From Alphaproteobacteria bacterium (GTDB taxonomy: Bacteria; Pseudomonadota; Alphaproteobacteria; UBA9219), in NCBI GenBank assembly GCA_026225415.1, contig JAMFSS010000009.1, positions 62,001-126,000 on the forward strand: a DNA stretch of 64,000 bases, given 5' to 3'. The notes below the pieces were generated by a model. The model was not told the origin of the DNA, did no database searches, and saw only the letters and a list, made by a program, of their open reading frames with translations. The translations under genes and the position numbers were made by a program. Shown piece by piece: positions 17,147 to 26,577 of this stretch (position 1 is the first letter of the stretch; every line of letters starts with the position of its first letter).

Positions 17147-18429
17147 ACGAATCCGCAAGCCCAGTATGCTATGCCGCCGAAGGTGAAATGTTCGCCTGCG
17201 CCGCGCCCACGCGCTTTGCCGTCGACCAATACCGCAAAGATTTTCCGATTTTGGCGCAGAGCATTAACGGACACCCCCTCGCCTATCTCGATAACGGCGC
17301 ATCGGCGCAAAAACCGCGCATGGTGATCGAAGCCATGACGCGCTTTATGGAAAACGACTATGCCAATATCCATCGTGGCGTTTATCAATTAAGCCAGAAA
17401 GCCACCGACAAATATGAAGCGGTGCGCGGCATAGTGCGCCGATTTATCAATGCCGAATATGAAGACGAAATTGTTTTTACCCACGGCGCGACGGAATCCA
17501 TCAATCTGGTCGCGCAAACATGGGGGCGGAAATTTTTAAATTCTGGTGATGAAATCATCATCACCGCCTTGGAACATCACGCCAATATCGTACCGTGGCA
17601 AATGTTGCGCGAGCAAATCGGCATTGTGTTAAAAATTGCGCCGATAACGCCGCAAGGCGAAGTGCGCGTTGAAGACATAAAGGCATTGATAACGCCGCGC
17701 ACGAAACTCATCGGTTTTGCGCATGTATCGAATGTGTTGGGAACGATTTTACCGGTTGCCGACATTTGCGCAATCGCGCGCGCATCCAATATCGTAACTT
17801 TGGTTGATGGATGCCAAGGCATTTGCCATCTGCCGGTTGATGTTCGCGCCTTGGGTTGCGATTTTTATGTGTTTTCCGGCCATAAATTATACGGCCCCAA
17901 TGGCATCGGCATTCTCTATGGCCGTCGCGACATCCTCGCCAGCATGCCGCCCTATCAAGGCGGCGGCGATATGATCGAAAGCGTGACGTTTGAAAAAACG
18001 ACCTATAAAGAAGCGCCCCACCGTTTTGAAGCCGGCACGCCTCCGATTACCGAAACCATCGGTTTGGGCGCGGCGATTGAGTATGTTTCGACCATAGGCA
18101 TGGCGCGGATTGCGCGGCATGAGGATGAAATTCTGGTCTATGCCTCCGAAAAACTTTCGGCCATAGACGGGTTGAAAATCATCGGAACGGCACCACATAA
18201 ATCAGGGATTGTGTCGTTTACCATGAAAGACGCGCATCCCCATGATATCGGCACCATATTGGATAAATGTGGTGTTGCCATTCGCGCCGGGCATCATTGC
18301 GCCCAACCTTTAATGGAGCATTTGGGTTTGGCGGCGACGGCGCGGGCTTCGTTTGGATTATACACGATGCGTGAAGATATCGATGCGCTGGTCGTGGGGT
18401 TGGAAAAAGTGCGGGAGATTTTTGGATAA
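17143..18429 (+). CDS. sufS: Cysteine desulfurase SufS
   Basis: PLP enzyme that removes sulfur from cysteine as a persulfide for cluster assembly. The 428-residue protein carries FTHGATESINLVAQ, ALEHHANIVPW, VDGCQGICHLPVDV, the PLP lysine in YVFSGHKLYGPNG and the active-site Cys in IRAGHHCAQPLMEHLG, typical of group II desulfurases (SufS/CsdA). About 25 residues at the N-terminus with two Cys (PVCYAAEGEMFACAAP) precede the normal start of the fold and have no obvious counterpart in E. coli. Start ATG 17143 overlaps the sufD stop. SufU downstream is the expected sulfur acceptor. Confidence 0.97.
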   Translation: MNESASPVCYAAEGEMFACAAPTRFAVDQYRKDFPILAQSINGHPLAYLDNGASAQKPRMVIEAMTRFMENDYANIHRGVYQLSQKATDKYEAVRGIVRRFINAEYEDEIVFTHGATESINLVAQTWGRKFLNSGDEIIITALEHHANIVPWQMLREQIGIVLKIAPITPQGEVRVEDIKALITPRTKLIGFAHVSNVLGTILPVADICAIARASNIVTLVDGCQGICHLPVDVRALGCDFYVFSGHKLYGPNGIGILYGRRDILASMPPYQGGGDMIESVTFEKTTYKEAPHRFEAGTPPITETIGLGAAIEYVSTIGMARIARHEDEILVYASEKLSAIDGLKIIGTAPHKSGIVSFTMKDAHPHDIGTILDKCGVAIRAGHHCAQPLMEHLGLAATARASFGLYTMREDIDALVVGLEKVREIFG

Positions 18430-18476
18430 GAAATAAAACAATTACCCGTCAACGTAACTATTAAAGGAGAGCAGCC

Positions 18477-18668
18477 GTGAAGAAATTTTTATCTGCAGTG
18501 CGCAGCCTGAATAAAGCCGATATCCGAGAAAGCTTTGCGGCTGCGGCTGGTGCAACTCTTGGAACTAACGCTGTAGGCGCTGGGGCATATTCACTTTTAT
18601 TCGGTGCAGGCACTGGGTTAGCTTTTTTTACCATAAGATTATGCAGCATCACATACAAACCAAATTAG
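18477..18668 (+). CDS. Small membrane protein between sufS and sufU
   Basis: A 63-residue frame starting with GTG at 18477 behind a very good ribosome-binding site (AAGGAGA, six bases away), which supports translation. The first 20 residues are basic (KKFLSAVRSLNKADIRES), and from about 20 to 55 it is Ala/Gly/Leu-rich with one probable membrane helix (YSLLFGAGTGLAFFTI). No family recognised. It interrupts an otherwise tightly packed operon: 47 bp separate it from sufS, and sufU starts four bases after its stop. A role linked to SUF is only suggested by position. Confidence 0.6.
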   Translation: MKKFLSAVRSLNKADIRESFAAAAGATLGTNAVGAGAYSLLFGAGTGLAFFTIRLCSITYKPN

Positions 18669-18672
18669 CCCG

Positions 18673-19134
18673 ATGACAGACGACCTTCGCGACCTCTATC
18701 AGGATTTAATCCTCGACCACGGCAAGCGACCGCGCAATTTCCGCGCCATCGATAACGCCAATCATCACGCCTTAGGGCACAATCCTTTATGTGGCGACAA
18801 GATTGATTTATTTGTCGCGGTGGATGAGGCGGGCATTATTCAAGACGTCGCGTTTCAGGGGAGCGGTTGCGCGATATCGGTCGCATCGGCATCGATGATG
18901 ACAGAAATGCTGAAAGGCAAAACCGAAGCCGAAGCGGCAAAACTTTTTGATTATCTGCATCATTCCTGTACCGGCAAACCTGCCGATGAAACGGGTTTGG
19001 ATGAAGACGCAGTTGACCGCATTAAGGCATTGGCCGGTGTGCGCGATTATCCCATCCGCGTTAAATGCGCGACATTAGCGTGGCATACATTGCAATCCGC
19101 ATTGAAAAGCAAAGCAAAGGTTTCAACCGAATGA
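18673..19134 (+). CDS. sufU: SUF system scaffold/sulfur acceptor SufU (NifU N-terminal family)
   Basis: Accepts sulfur from SufS and passes it to the SufBCD scaffold, or acts as an IscU-like scaffold. The 153-residue protein shows the three conserved Cys: NPLCGDKI, FQGSGCAISVASASMM and IRVKCATLAWHTL. It contains the insertion before the last Cys that is typical of SufU rather than IscU. Its final TGA overlaps the start ATG of sufT. Confidence 0.95.
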   Translation: MTDDLRDLYQDLILDHGKRPRNFRAIDNANHHALGHNPLCGDKIDLFVAVDEAGIIQDVAFQGSGCAISVASASMMTEMLKGKTEAEAAKLFDYLHHSCTGKPADETGLDEDAVDRIKALAGVRDYPIRVKCATLAWHTLQSALKSKAKVSTE

Positions 19135-19490
19135 GCGCGGAACTTCAAACAGCCGATAAAATGGCCGCCGAAATTTCGGATGTGGGCGAGCGCATTATTG
19201 CGGAATTGAAAACAGTGCATGACCCGGAAATTCCGGTGAATATTTATGATCTGGGATTGATTTACAAAGTGGATGTGAACCCGGCAGAGGCAGGCGGTTA
19301 CAGTGTCGATGTGGAAATGACATTGACCACGCCCAACTGCCCCGTGGCCGGACAAATGCCCGCGATGGTGCAAATGGCGGTGGCGCGTGCCGAGGGCGTA
19401 GCGTCGGTTAATGTGAATCTGGTTTTCACGCCGCCTTGGGAAAAAACAATGATGACCGATGAAGCCCGCATGGCTTTGAATATGTTTTGA
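19131..19490 (+). CDS. sufT: SufT / MIP18 (DUF59) family Fe-S maturation factor
   Basis: Auxiliary factor for Fe-S protein maturation, related to the eukaryotic CIA protein Cia2. The 119-residue product contains the DUF59 core VHDPEIPVNIYDLGLIY, TTPNCPVAGQMP with the conserved Cys, and NLVFTPPWEKTMMTDEAR. Start ATG 19131 overlaps the sufU stop; an upstream in-frame start would run through sufU. Found in the same position in many alphaproteobacterial suf operons. Confidence 0.95.
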   Translation: MSAELQTADKMAAEISDVGERIIAELKTVHDPEIPVNIYDLGLIYKVDVNPAEAGGYSVDVEMTLTTPNCPVAGQMPAMVQMAVARAEGVASVNVNLVFTPPWEKTMMTDEARMALNMF

Positions 19491-19506
19491 TGTGAAAGGA
19501 AACAGG

Positions 19507-19866
19507 ATGGACATTCTAACCCTTACGCCTGCCGCCACGACGCGGTTACAGGAAATGATCGCGGGACAAACCCCGAAACCCGAAGCCGTGTTTGTTTCGG
19601 TAAAAAATACCGGTTGTTCGGGCATGAGCTATGATCTGCAATTCCTCAACAGCCTGTCCGATGCGCCCAAATTTGCCGACAGCGTCAAAGTCGGCGATCT
19701 CACCGTGGTGATCGACCCCAAAGCCACCATGTATATTATCGGTTCGCAAATGGATTATCAGACCGGCGCGTTGAAATCCGGCTTTGAATTTATCAACCCG
19801 AACGAAGCCGGTCGTTGCGGTTGCGGCGAAAGTTTTACGGTGGCGAAACCCGTTTCGAAAGCCTAG
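19507..19866 (+). CDS. sufA: A-type Fe-S carrier SufA (HesB/IscA family)
   Basis: Carries assembled clusters or iron to target apoproteins. The 119-residue protein has the family Cys pattern: NTGCSGMSYDLQF early, and GRCGCGESF near the C-terminus (C-x-C). Start chosen at ATG 19507, with AAGGAAACAGG before it; a GTG at 19492 is in frame but less convincing. It is the last gene of the SUF operon. Confidence 0.95.
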   Translation: MDILTLTPAATTRLQEMIAGQTPKPEAVFVSVKNTGCSGMSYDLQFLNSLSDAPKFADSVKVGDLTVVIDPKATMYIIGSQMDYQTGALKSGFEFINPNEAGRCGCGESFTVAKPVSKA

Positions 19867-19903
19867 ACTTCCGACTCGTTTTTCCTTCCCATGAAAGCCC
19901 GCC

Positions 19904-22495
19904 ATGTCCAAAGAAATCCTGCTTGCCGATTACACCGTTCCCGATTTTTTGATTAAAACTGTCGATCTGGATGTTGATATCCGCGACGACCATGCGGTTA
20001 TTTCGTCACGTTTGAAAATCGCGCGTAATGCGAAATCGAAAAAGAAGAACGCGCCCCTCTTCCTCAATGGCGAAGACCAAAAACTGGCCAGCATCACCCT
20101 CAATGGCCGCAAGCTCGGCGCCAAAGAATATAAACTCACCAAGCACGACCTCACCATTCCCAACATGCCGGACAAGGCAACAATTGAGATTGTCAGCACC
20201 CATAATCCGTATAAAAACACGACCCTGTCGGGTTTTTACGCATCCGGCTCGATGCTATCCACGCAATGCGAAGCCGAAGGTTTCCGCCGCATCACCTATT
20301 ACCCCGACCGCCCCGATGTGATGGCGACCTTCAAAGTCACGCTTCATGCCGACAAGAAAAAATATCCGGTGTTATTGGCGAACGGCAATCTGGTTGCCAC
20401 CAGCGACGACGGCACGCGGCATACGGCCATTTGGGAAGACCCATTTCCCAAGCCTTGCTATCTGTTCGCCATGGTTGCGGGCAAATTGGATAAACGCACC
20501 GATCATTTCAAAACCAAATCCGGCCGCGATGTCCTGATCGAAATTTATGTCGAACCCGGCAAAACCAAAGAAACCGATTTCGCGCTGACCGCGCTTAAAA
20601 AATCGATGAAATGGGATGAACAACGTTTCAACCTGGAATATGACCTTGACCGTTTTATGATGGTGGCCACGCCTTTCTTTAATATGGGCGCAATGGAAAA
20701 CAAGGGTCTGAACATTTTCAACGATGCCTGTGTTTTGGGTAGCACCTCAACCGCAACCGACAGCACGATTTCGTTTATCGAACGCGTGGTGGCGCATGAG
20801 TATTTCCACAACTGGACCGGCGACCGCATTACCTGTCGCGACTGGTTTCAATTGAGCCTGAAAGAAGGCCTGACCGTTTTCCGCGAGCAGGAATATATGG
20901 GAAGCGCCAATTCGGTTCCGGTCGAACGGCTGGATGATGTGCGCAGCCTGCGCCGCGCGCAATTTGCCGAAGATGCAGGCGCCATGGCGCACCCTATCCG
21001 CCCCGACCGTTATCAGGCGATTGATAATTTCTACACCTCAACCGTTTACAGCAAGGGCGCCGAAGTCGTGCGCATGATCCAAACCCTTGTCGGGCGCAAA
21101 GGTTTTGATAAAGGCATGGCCCTTTATGTCAAACGCCATGACGGGCAAGCCGTGACATGCGAAGATTTTGTGCGCGCAATGAGCAACGCGAATAAAATCG
21201 ATTTGTCACAATTTCTGGTGTGGTACAAACAGGCGGGCACGCCAATGCTGGATGTCAGCAGCACCTATGACGCCGCGAGCAAAAAATTATCACTGACCAT
21301 CAAGCAATCCTGCAAGCCAACGCCCGGACAGCCGAAAAAACTGCCCCTGCATATTCCGTTTGCGTTCGGGTTATTGGATGCCAAGGGCAAAGACATCTTT
21401 CCCACACGCATCTTGTCACTGAAAAAATCCACCGAGACTTTTGTTTTTGAAAACATCAAAGCCAAACCTGTTTTGTCTTTGCTGCGCGATTTTTCCGCCC
21501 CTGTGCGGTTAACTTACGCTTATCCCGATGCCGAACTTCTGTTCCTTCTGGCGCATGACAGCGACCCGTTCAGCCGTTGGGAAGCCGGCTTCAAACTGGC
21601 CACCAAATATTTGTTAAACCCACCGGATGCGGCCACGGAAACGGCGTTCATTAATGCGTTGGGCAATGTACTGCATGACAAAAAACTGGATGCCGCATTC
21701 AAAGCCAATGTTCTGGCGATGCCATCAGAAAGCGAATTGGGATTGGCATTACAGGCACAGGGTAAATTGATTGATCTGGATGTCTTATACAAAGCGCGCA
21801 AAAATCTGGTGAAGCGCATCGCACAAAAATTATGCGCCGATTTCGCCATTACACATGCGCAACTGGCGAAAACGGTCAAGGACACGGCTGCAGACGGCAC
21901 AAGCATGGGGCAACGTGGTTTAAAAAATCTGTGCCTGTCCTATCTGACGCAAACCGGCGACACGAAAATTATGCAAGCCGTGTTCAAGCAAGCGACCAAG
22001 TCGAAAAACATGACCGACCAGATTGCCGCATTGAACATGTTGGCGGAAACGACTTCACCCCTGCGCGACAAGGCGTTTAAGGCGTTTGAGAAAAAATGGG
22101 GCAAGGTGCCGACCGTTATGGATAAATGGCTGGCGGTGCAGGCGGGCGCGAAACGGACCGATATTCTGAAAACTGTCCAACGTTTGATGAAGCACCCGGC
22201 CTTTACCCTGAAAAACCCCAATCGCGTTTCGGCGTTGATCGGCGTTTTCACCGGAAATATTCTGGGCTTCCACACCAAGGACGGAACCGGATATCGTTTC
22301 ATTGCCGATATGATTATGCAGATCGATCCGATGAACCCGCACAGCGCGGCGGGTCTGACCAAAGCCTTTGCCCGTTGGCGCGATTATGATGCGGGGCGTC
22401 AGGCGAAAATGGTTGCGCAGTTGAAACGGTTGGCGGCGAGCAAAAAACTTTCACCCAATGTGTCAGAAATCGTGGGCAAGAGTTTGAAGAAGTGA
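19904..22495 (+). CDS. pepN: Aminopeptidase N (M1 metallopeptidase)
   Basis: Cytoplasmic zinc aminopeptidase that removes N-terminal residues from peptides. The 863-residue length matches bacterial PepN. Exopeptidase motif GAMENKGLNIFN and zinc-binding HEYFHNWTGDRITCRDW with the third ligand Glu in SLKEGLTVFREQEY are intact. The C-terminal ERAP1-like helical half is present to the end. It lies 37 bp after sufA in the same direction, but it is a separate housekeeping function. Start ATG 19904. Confidence 0.97.
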   Translation: MSKEILLADYTVPDFLIKTVDLDVDIRDDHAVISSRLKIARNAKSKKKNAPLFLNGEDQKLASITLNGRKLGAKEYKLTKHDLTIPNMPDKATIEIVSTHNPYKNTTLSGFYASGSMLSTQCEAEGFRRITYYPDRPDVMATFKVTLHADKKKYPVLLANGNLVATSDDGTRHTAIWEDPFPKPCYLFAMVAGKLDKRTDHFKTKSGRDVLIEIYVEPGKTKETDFALTALKKSMKWDEQRFNLEYDLDRFMMVATPFFNMGAMENKGLNIFNDACVLGSTSTATDSTISFIERVVAHEYFHNWTGDRITCRDWFQLSLKEGLTVFREQEYMGSANSVPVERLDDVRSLRRAQFAEDAGAMAHPIRPDRYQAIDNFYTSTVYSKGAEVVRMIQTLVGRKGFDKGMALYVKRHDGQAVTCEDFVRAMSNANKIDLSQFLVWYKQAGTPMLDVSSTYDAASKKLSLTIKQSCKPTPGQPKKLPLHIPFAFGLLDAKGKDIFPTRILSLKKSTETFVFENIKAKPVLSLLRDFSAPVRLTYAYPDAELLFLLAHDSDPFSRWEAGFKLATKYLLNPPDAATETAFINALGNVLHDKKLDAAFKANVLAMPSESELGLALQAQGKLIDLDVLYKARKNLVKRIAQKLCADFAITHAQLAKTVKDTAADGTSMGQRGLKNLCLSYLTQTGDTKIMQAVFKQATKSKNMTDQIAALNMLAETTSPLRDKAFKAFEKKWGKVPTVMDKWLAVQAGAKRTDILKTVQRLMKHPAFTLKNPNRVSALIGVFTGNILGFHTKDGTGYRFIADMIMQIDPMNPHSAAGLTKAFARWRDYDAGRQAKMVAQLKRLAASKKLSPNVSEIVGKSLKK

Positions 22496-22614
22496 GGCTT
22501 GTGCAAAAGAATCACAGTTTGGCCCGAGATGAAAAATGGGGATTGAATTCATTTCCATCCACGCGAATCGCCTCCTACACTGATTCTCTCGTCAACTGAT
22601 TCGTTCAACTCATC

Positions 22615-23181
22615 ATGGGTGTCCACGTGAAAAAGCTTTCCTCCCTTCTCGCTCTTCTGGTCGGTATTGCCGCCGTTGCTCCGGCGCATGCCGCCGCCTC
22701 CACACCCAACACCATCAACGCCGCCTTTGGCGCCTATGATTTTGATAAAACCGGTGGCCGGCAATCGGTTGATTACCGTTTGGAATATGAATGGGGTCTG
22801 TCTTTGATCCCTTTGATCGACCATGATTGGACGAGCCTTGACCAATGGGTGCAGGTGCATCCCGTTGTTGGCTTTGAAGGAAATGGCGATTTCATGACCT
22901 ATTTCAACGGCGGTTTGGGGGCTGATGTGCCGCTGGGCAGCAAGTTTGTTTTCAGTTGGGATGAAGCGCTCGGCCTCTATGGCCATGGCGACAGCAGGCA
23001 ATCGCTGGGCTCGCCGTTTGAAATGCGCTCGCAGCTTGAGCTGGGCTATAATTTCGACAACAGCATGCGCCTGTCGGCCTATATCAGCCATTTGTCGAAT
23101 GTCGATACCGGCGATAAAAACCCCGGCGCCGAAATTGCCGGCGCTTATCTGCATGTGCCCGTGTCCTGGCTTGCGCACTGA
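22615..23181 (+). CDS. PagL-like lipid A 3-O-deacylase (acyloxyacyl hydrolase)
   Basis: Outer-membrane beta-barrel enzyme predicted to remove the 3-O acyl chain from lipid A. The 188-residue protein begins with a signal peptide (KKLSSLLALLVGIAAVAPAHA). The catalytic signature of the family is present near the C-terminus: YISHLSN with His159 and Ser161, and NPGAE with Glu173. The body is strand-rich with aromatic belts, as expected of an eight-strand barrel. Its stop shares a base with the lpxI start (TGATG), coupling a lipid A modifying gene with a lipid A synthesis gene. The exact start (22615 or a GTG shortly after) is not settled. Confidence 0.82.
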   Translation: MGVHVKKLSSLLALLVGIAAVAPAHAAASTPNTINAAFGAYDFDKTGGRQSVDYRLEYEWGLSLIPLIDHDWTSLDQWVQVHPVVGFEGNGDFMTYFNGGLGADVPLGSKFVFSWDEALGLYGHGDSRQSLGSPFEMRSQLELGYNFDNSMRLSAYISHLSNVDTGDKNPGAEIAGAYLHVPVSWLAH

Positions 23182-23999
23182 TGGCTGCGGCGCGGCTTGG
23201 CATTATAGCGGGTAGCGGCACAGCACCGCGCCGCGTTATCGAAGCCTGCCGCGCGCAAGGCCGCGACTTTTTTGTTTTTTGCCTTGAAGGGCAAGCCGAC
23301 AAAGATATGGCGCATGATGCACCCCATCTTTGGTTGCCCTTGGGCGCCGGAAGCAAATTGCGCGATGGGATACAATCCGAAAAAATCACCGAAATCGTGA
23401 TGATCGGCGCGGTGCGCCGCCCTTCGGTATGGGAACTGAAACCCGACTGGCTGAGCCTGAAAGTCATCGGCCGCATCGGCATGAATATGTTGGGCGATGA
23501 CGGGTTGTTGCGCGCCATCGGCCACGCCATTGAACAGGAAACCGGCGCGAAGGTAATCGGCGCCCATGAAATTCTGGGCGGCATTTTGATGCGCGAAGGC
23601 GTGTTGGGCATTATTTCCCCCGATGCCGATGCCCAGCAAGATATCAAGCGCGGTATAGATGTCGCCCGCGCCCTGGGCAGTGTCGATGTCGGCCAATCGG
23701 TTATTGTGCAGCAAGGTCTTGTTCTGGGCGTCGAAGCCATTGAAGGCACCGATGCCCTTATCGCCCGCTGCGCCGCCCTGCACCGCGGCGGGCCAGGCGG
23801 GGTTTTGGTCAAATGCGCCAAACCGCAACAGGATGACCGGTATGATTTGCCCACGATTGGGGTGGATACCATTGAAATGGCTGCAAAATCAGGCCTGCGC
23901 GGTATCGCTTTGCAAGCCGGTCGCAGCCTGTTGATAGACCGCGACAAAGTGCGGCAATTGGCCGACGAAAAAGGGATTTTCGTTATCGGTGTGAATTAA
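23181..23999 (+). CDS. lpxI: UDP-2,3-diacylglucosamine pyrophosphatase LpxI
   Basis: Hydrolyses UDP-2,3-diacylglucosamine to lipid X, step four of lipid A synthesis; the non-homologous alphaproteobacterial replacement for LpxH. The 272-residue protein has LGIIAGSGTAPRRV at the N-terminus and, in the C-terminal domain, GVDVARALGSVDVGQSVIVQQGLVLGVEAIEGTDALI, GGVLVKCAKPQQD and PTIGVDTI, the most conserved parts of the family. It normally sits between lpxA and lpxB; here it follows a PagL-like gene, while lpxB is 34 kb away in fused form. Confidence 0.96.
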   Translation: MAAARLGIIAGSGTAPRRVIEACRAQGRDFFVFCLEGQADKDMAHDAPHLWLPLGAGSKLRDGIQSEKITEIVMIGAVRRPSVWELKPDWLSLKVIGRIGMNMLGDDGLLRAIGHAIEQETGAKVIGAHEILGGILMREGVLGIISPDADAQQDIKRGIDVARALGSVDVGQSVIVQQGLVLGVEAIEGTDALIARCAALHRGGPGGVLVKCAKPQQDDRYDLPTIGVDTIEMAAKSGLRGIALQAGRSLLIDRDKVRQLADEKGIFVIGVN

Positions 24000-24018
24000 C
24001 GCCTAAACCCCTGATAAA

Positions 24019-24034
24019 TTAACCAAAAACTAAC
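24019..24034 (+). promoter_or_regulatory. CtrA-like binding motif
   Basis: TTAA-N7-CTAAC resembles the alphaproteobacterial CtrA consensus TTAA-N7-TTAAC with one mismatch. It lies 80 bp before the start of the IcmO/DotL-like gene. Short motifs of this type occur by chance in AT-rich gaps, so the call is weak. Confidence 0.25.
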
Positions 24035-24113
24035 GCCAAAAAGAGAGACTTGGGCACCGTTTTTCGTTAAACTGCGCCACGCATTTTGACCTTACTAAAA
24101 AGGGCTGACCGCT

Positions 24114-26546
24114 ATGCCTGTCATTCTCGAGAAAAATCAAGTTGCCCAGCGTACATTGTTCCGCGATGTGCGTCCGATGTCGCAACGGTTTGGCCAATAT
24201 ATTTCCACCGATATTGTCGTCACGACCATAGCCATTGGCACGATCGCGCTTCTGTTCGCGGCGCCGCCACAATTTAGATCCTTTGCCGATCTGGCTGTGC
24301 CGTTGCTGTATTTCTATTTTAAATGGACGCTCAAACGACCCGTCGTGCTGCCTTTTAAAATGCCGCGTTATGCCAATCTGCCTGACCCGCATAATCCCGT
24401 TCCGGGCAAAACGGGGCCGGGGAAATCCGACGGGATTTTGTTTCTGGGCAATGCGTCGGATGATGGCGATGAAGATAATTTCGGCAAAGAAATCTGGTTG
24501 ACCAACAATGACGCCCGTACGCATATTCTGTATCTGGGCACCACCGGCGCCGGTAAAACCGAAGGGTTGAAATCCATGGTCACCAACGCTTTATGTTGGG
24601 GCTCGGGCTTTTGCTATACCGATGGCAAGGCCGATACGGATTTGTGGGCTTCGCTTTATTCGATCACGCGCCGTTTTGGCCGCGATGATGATATTCTTGT
24701 TCTGAACTATATGACCGGCAACTCGGATGATGGATCGACATCCAATTCGATGAATCCGTTTTCTAATGGCTCGGCGTCTTACCTTGCCAATCTTGTCGTC
24801 AATCTGATGCCGGATGCTGGCGGCGATAATGCTATGTGGAAAGAACGTGCCGTTGCGTTGATGTTCGCGCTTATGCCCGCTCTGACCTTCAAGCGCGACA
24901 AGCAAGGCATGTTGCTGGATGTCGGTATCGTGCGCGACCATTTGGAATTGCAGCCCATTATCCGTTTGTCGCGCGACCAAACAATGCCGCAACGCATTCT
25001 GCATGGGCTTGAAGGTTATTTGAACACCTTGCCGGGTTATGTTGGCGCGGCATTCGATGATGACGGCAATGAACGCCCGCCATCGCCCGATCAGCCGATG
25101 TATGACTTACAAGTTGCCCGTCAGCAGCATGGCTATCTGTCGATGCAGTTTACGCGTTCGATGCAATCGCTGGCCGATGAATATGGTTATATTTTCAAGG
25201 CCCAGCTGGCCGATATCGACGTTCTCGATCTGGTGTTGAACCGCCGCGTTTTAGTGGTGTTGATTCCCGCGTTGGAAAAATCGGGCGATGAAGCCGCCAA
25301 TCTGGGTAAAATTGTCGCGTCATGCCTTAAGGGGATGATGGGCGCCACGCTCGGCAACACGGTTGAAGGCGCATGGGAAAGCGCAATCGGCAGCAAGCAA
25401 ACCCATTCCAGCTCGTCCTTCATGACCGTGTTCGACGAAGTCGGTTACTATACCGCCGCCGGTATGGCCGTTATGGCGGCACAGGCGCGGTCATTAGGCT
25501 TTGCGCTTGTGTTCGCGTCGCAGGATTTGCCTTCGATGGAAAAACGTATCAAGCAGGAAGCGAAATCCATCGTCGGCAACTGTAACTTGAAAATTCTGGG
25601 TCGTATTGAAGATCCTACCGACACCAAAGAATTCGTGACCAAACATGGCGGCATGGTGTGGGTCACGGAAACGCGTGGTTTTACCGCACCATCCAATACT
25701 GTGGGCAGTTTGTTTTCGGCCATGCCCTTCCATGATGACCGCGGCGCAAGTTTCCAGGTTCGTCAACGCGTCGATTATGACCATTTGCGCGGCCAGCGCG
25801 AAGGCGAAGCGCATTTGCTGTTCGGTGATTGGGCGCACAAGGTGCAAATGTTTTATGCGGTGCCGGATAAGTCAAAAGCTTTGCGCGTACATCGCTTCCT
25901 GCCGGTTCCGGGTGTCACCAAATCGACCGAAGCGCGTGACCGCGTGATGCTGGAATTGGCGTCGCGCCTGAAAGACCCTTCATGGACGGCGGCGGGCGTG
26001 GCCGATGTGCGCGAAATGCCGGAAATCAATGTTATGGCGGATGCCGTTAAAAAAGCTTCGGCCAACAAAAATTCTGCATTGGAAATGGGCGCGATGAGCG
26101 TTGCCGCCACGGCCAAAATGCCGTCGGTGCCCAAAGTTATGGACGGCGAGCCAGAGCAACCTGCGGCGGCTGCGCCCAAAACCTATGGCGTTTCCGATAA
26201 TTTTGACAGGTTTGACGCGCCGGATGGCCGCCAAAATCCTTATAGCACTGGCGAAATGTATGATCCCGATATCGCAGCGCTGCGCGCCACGTTGCCGCCG
26301 CTTTATGAAGGTGATGAATTCGCGATCGATGAATTGGAACGCGCACCCGGTTATGCGGTCAACAAAGGCGCGCCCGCCTTTGCCGGTACGGATGCCGATC
26401 TGTCCGCCATTTTGCCAAGCTTTGGCGACAGCGAAGACACCGAAGAATTCAGCGCGATCGAATTGCCGGAAGAAATCAAGGCGGCTTTGGCGCAATCTGC
26501 GCAGCAGATGAATGAAGGCTTGCGCGGCAAGACAGACCGCAAGTAA
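24114..26546 (+). CDS. IcmO/DotL-type type IVB coupling ATPase (T4CP)
   Basis: Inner-membrane ATPase of the VirD4/TraD class, closest to DotL (IcmO) of type IVB secretion and to IncI TrbC-like coupling proteins. In these systems it recruits substrates to the secretion channel. The 810-residue product has two membrane segments (about 33-50 and 58-70), Walker A GTTGAGKT (142-149) and Walker B FMTVFDE (Asp441-Glu442) preceded by a Ser-rich stretch. SQDLPSMEKRI, ILGRIEDPTDTKEFV and the FGDWAHKVQMFYAVPDK region follow. The tail after about residue 610 is Ala-rich and then acidic (EFAIDELE, GDSEDTEEFSAIELPEEI), the place where Legionella DotL binds adaptor proteins. No other dot/icm gene is seen nearby. 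Confidence 0.85.
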   Translation: MPVILEKNQVAQRTLFRDVRPMSQRFGQYISTDIVVTTIAIGTIALLFAAPPQFRSFADLAVPLLYFYFKWTLKRPVVLPFKMPRYANLPDPHNPVPGKTGPGKSDGILFLGNASDDGDEDNFGKEIWLTNNDARTHILYLGTTGAGKTEGLKSMVTNALCWGSGFCYTDGKADTDLWASLYSITRRFGRDDDILVLNYMTGNSDDGSTSNSMNPFSNGSASYLANLVVNLMPDAGGDNAMWKERAVALMFALMPALTFKRDKQGMLLDVGIVRDHLELQPIIRLSRDQTMPQRILHGLEGYLNTLPGYVGAAFDDDGNERPPSPDQPMYDLQVARQQHGYLSMQFTRSMQSLADEYGYIFKAQLADIDVLDLVLNRRVLVVLIPALEKSGDEAANLGKIVASCLKGMMGATLGNTVEGAWESAIGSKQTHSSSSFMTVFDEVGYYTAAGMAVMAAQARSLGFALVFASQDLPSMEKRIKQEAKSIVGNCNLKILGRIEDPTDTKEFVTKHGGMVWVTETRGFTAPSNTVGSLFSAMPFHDDRGASFQVRQRVDYDHLRGQREGEAHLLFGDWAHKVQMFYAVPDKSKALRVHRFLPVPGVTKSTEARDRVMLELASRLKDPSWTAAGVADVREMPEINVMADAVKKASANKNSALEMGAMSVAATAKMPSVPKVMDGEPEQPAAAAPKTYGVSDNFDRFDAPDGRQNPYSTGEMYDPDIAALRATLPPLYEGDEFAIDELERAPGYAVNKGAPAFAGTDADLSAILPSFGDSEDTEEFSAIELPEEIKAALAQSAQQMNEGLRGKTDRK

Positions 26547-26577
26547 ACTGATGGCCTGACCTTAAACGGAGGCCGCC

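Noticed and set aside
23084-23947. A 287-codon minus-strand open frame
   Set aside because: Antisense of lpxI and the pagL-like gene, which have clear family motifs.
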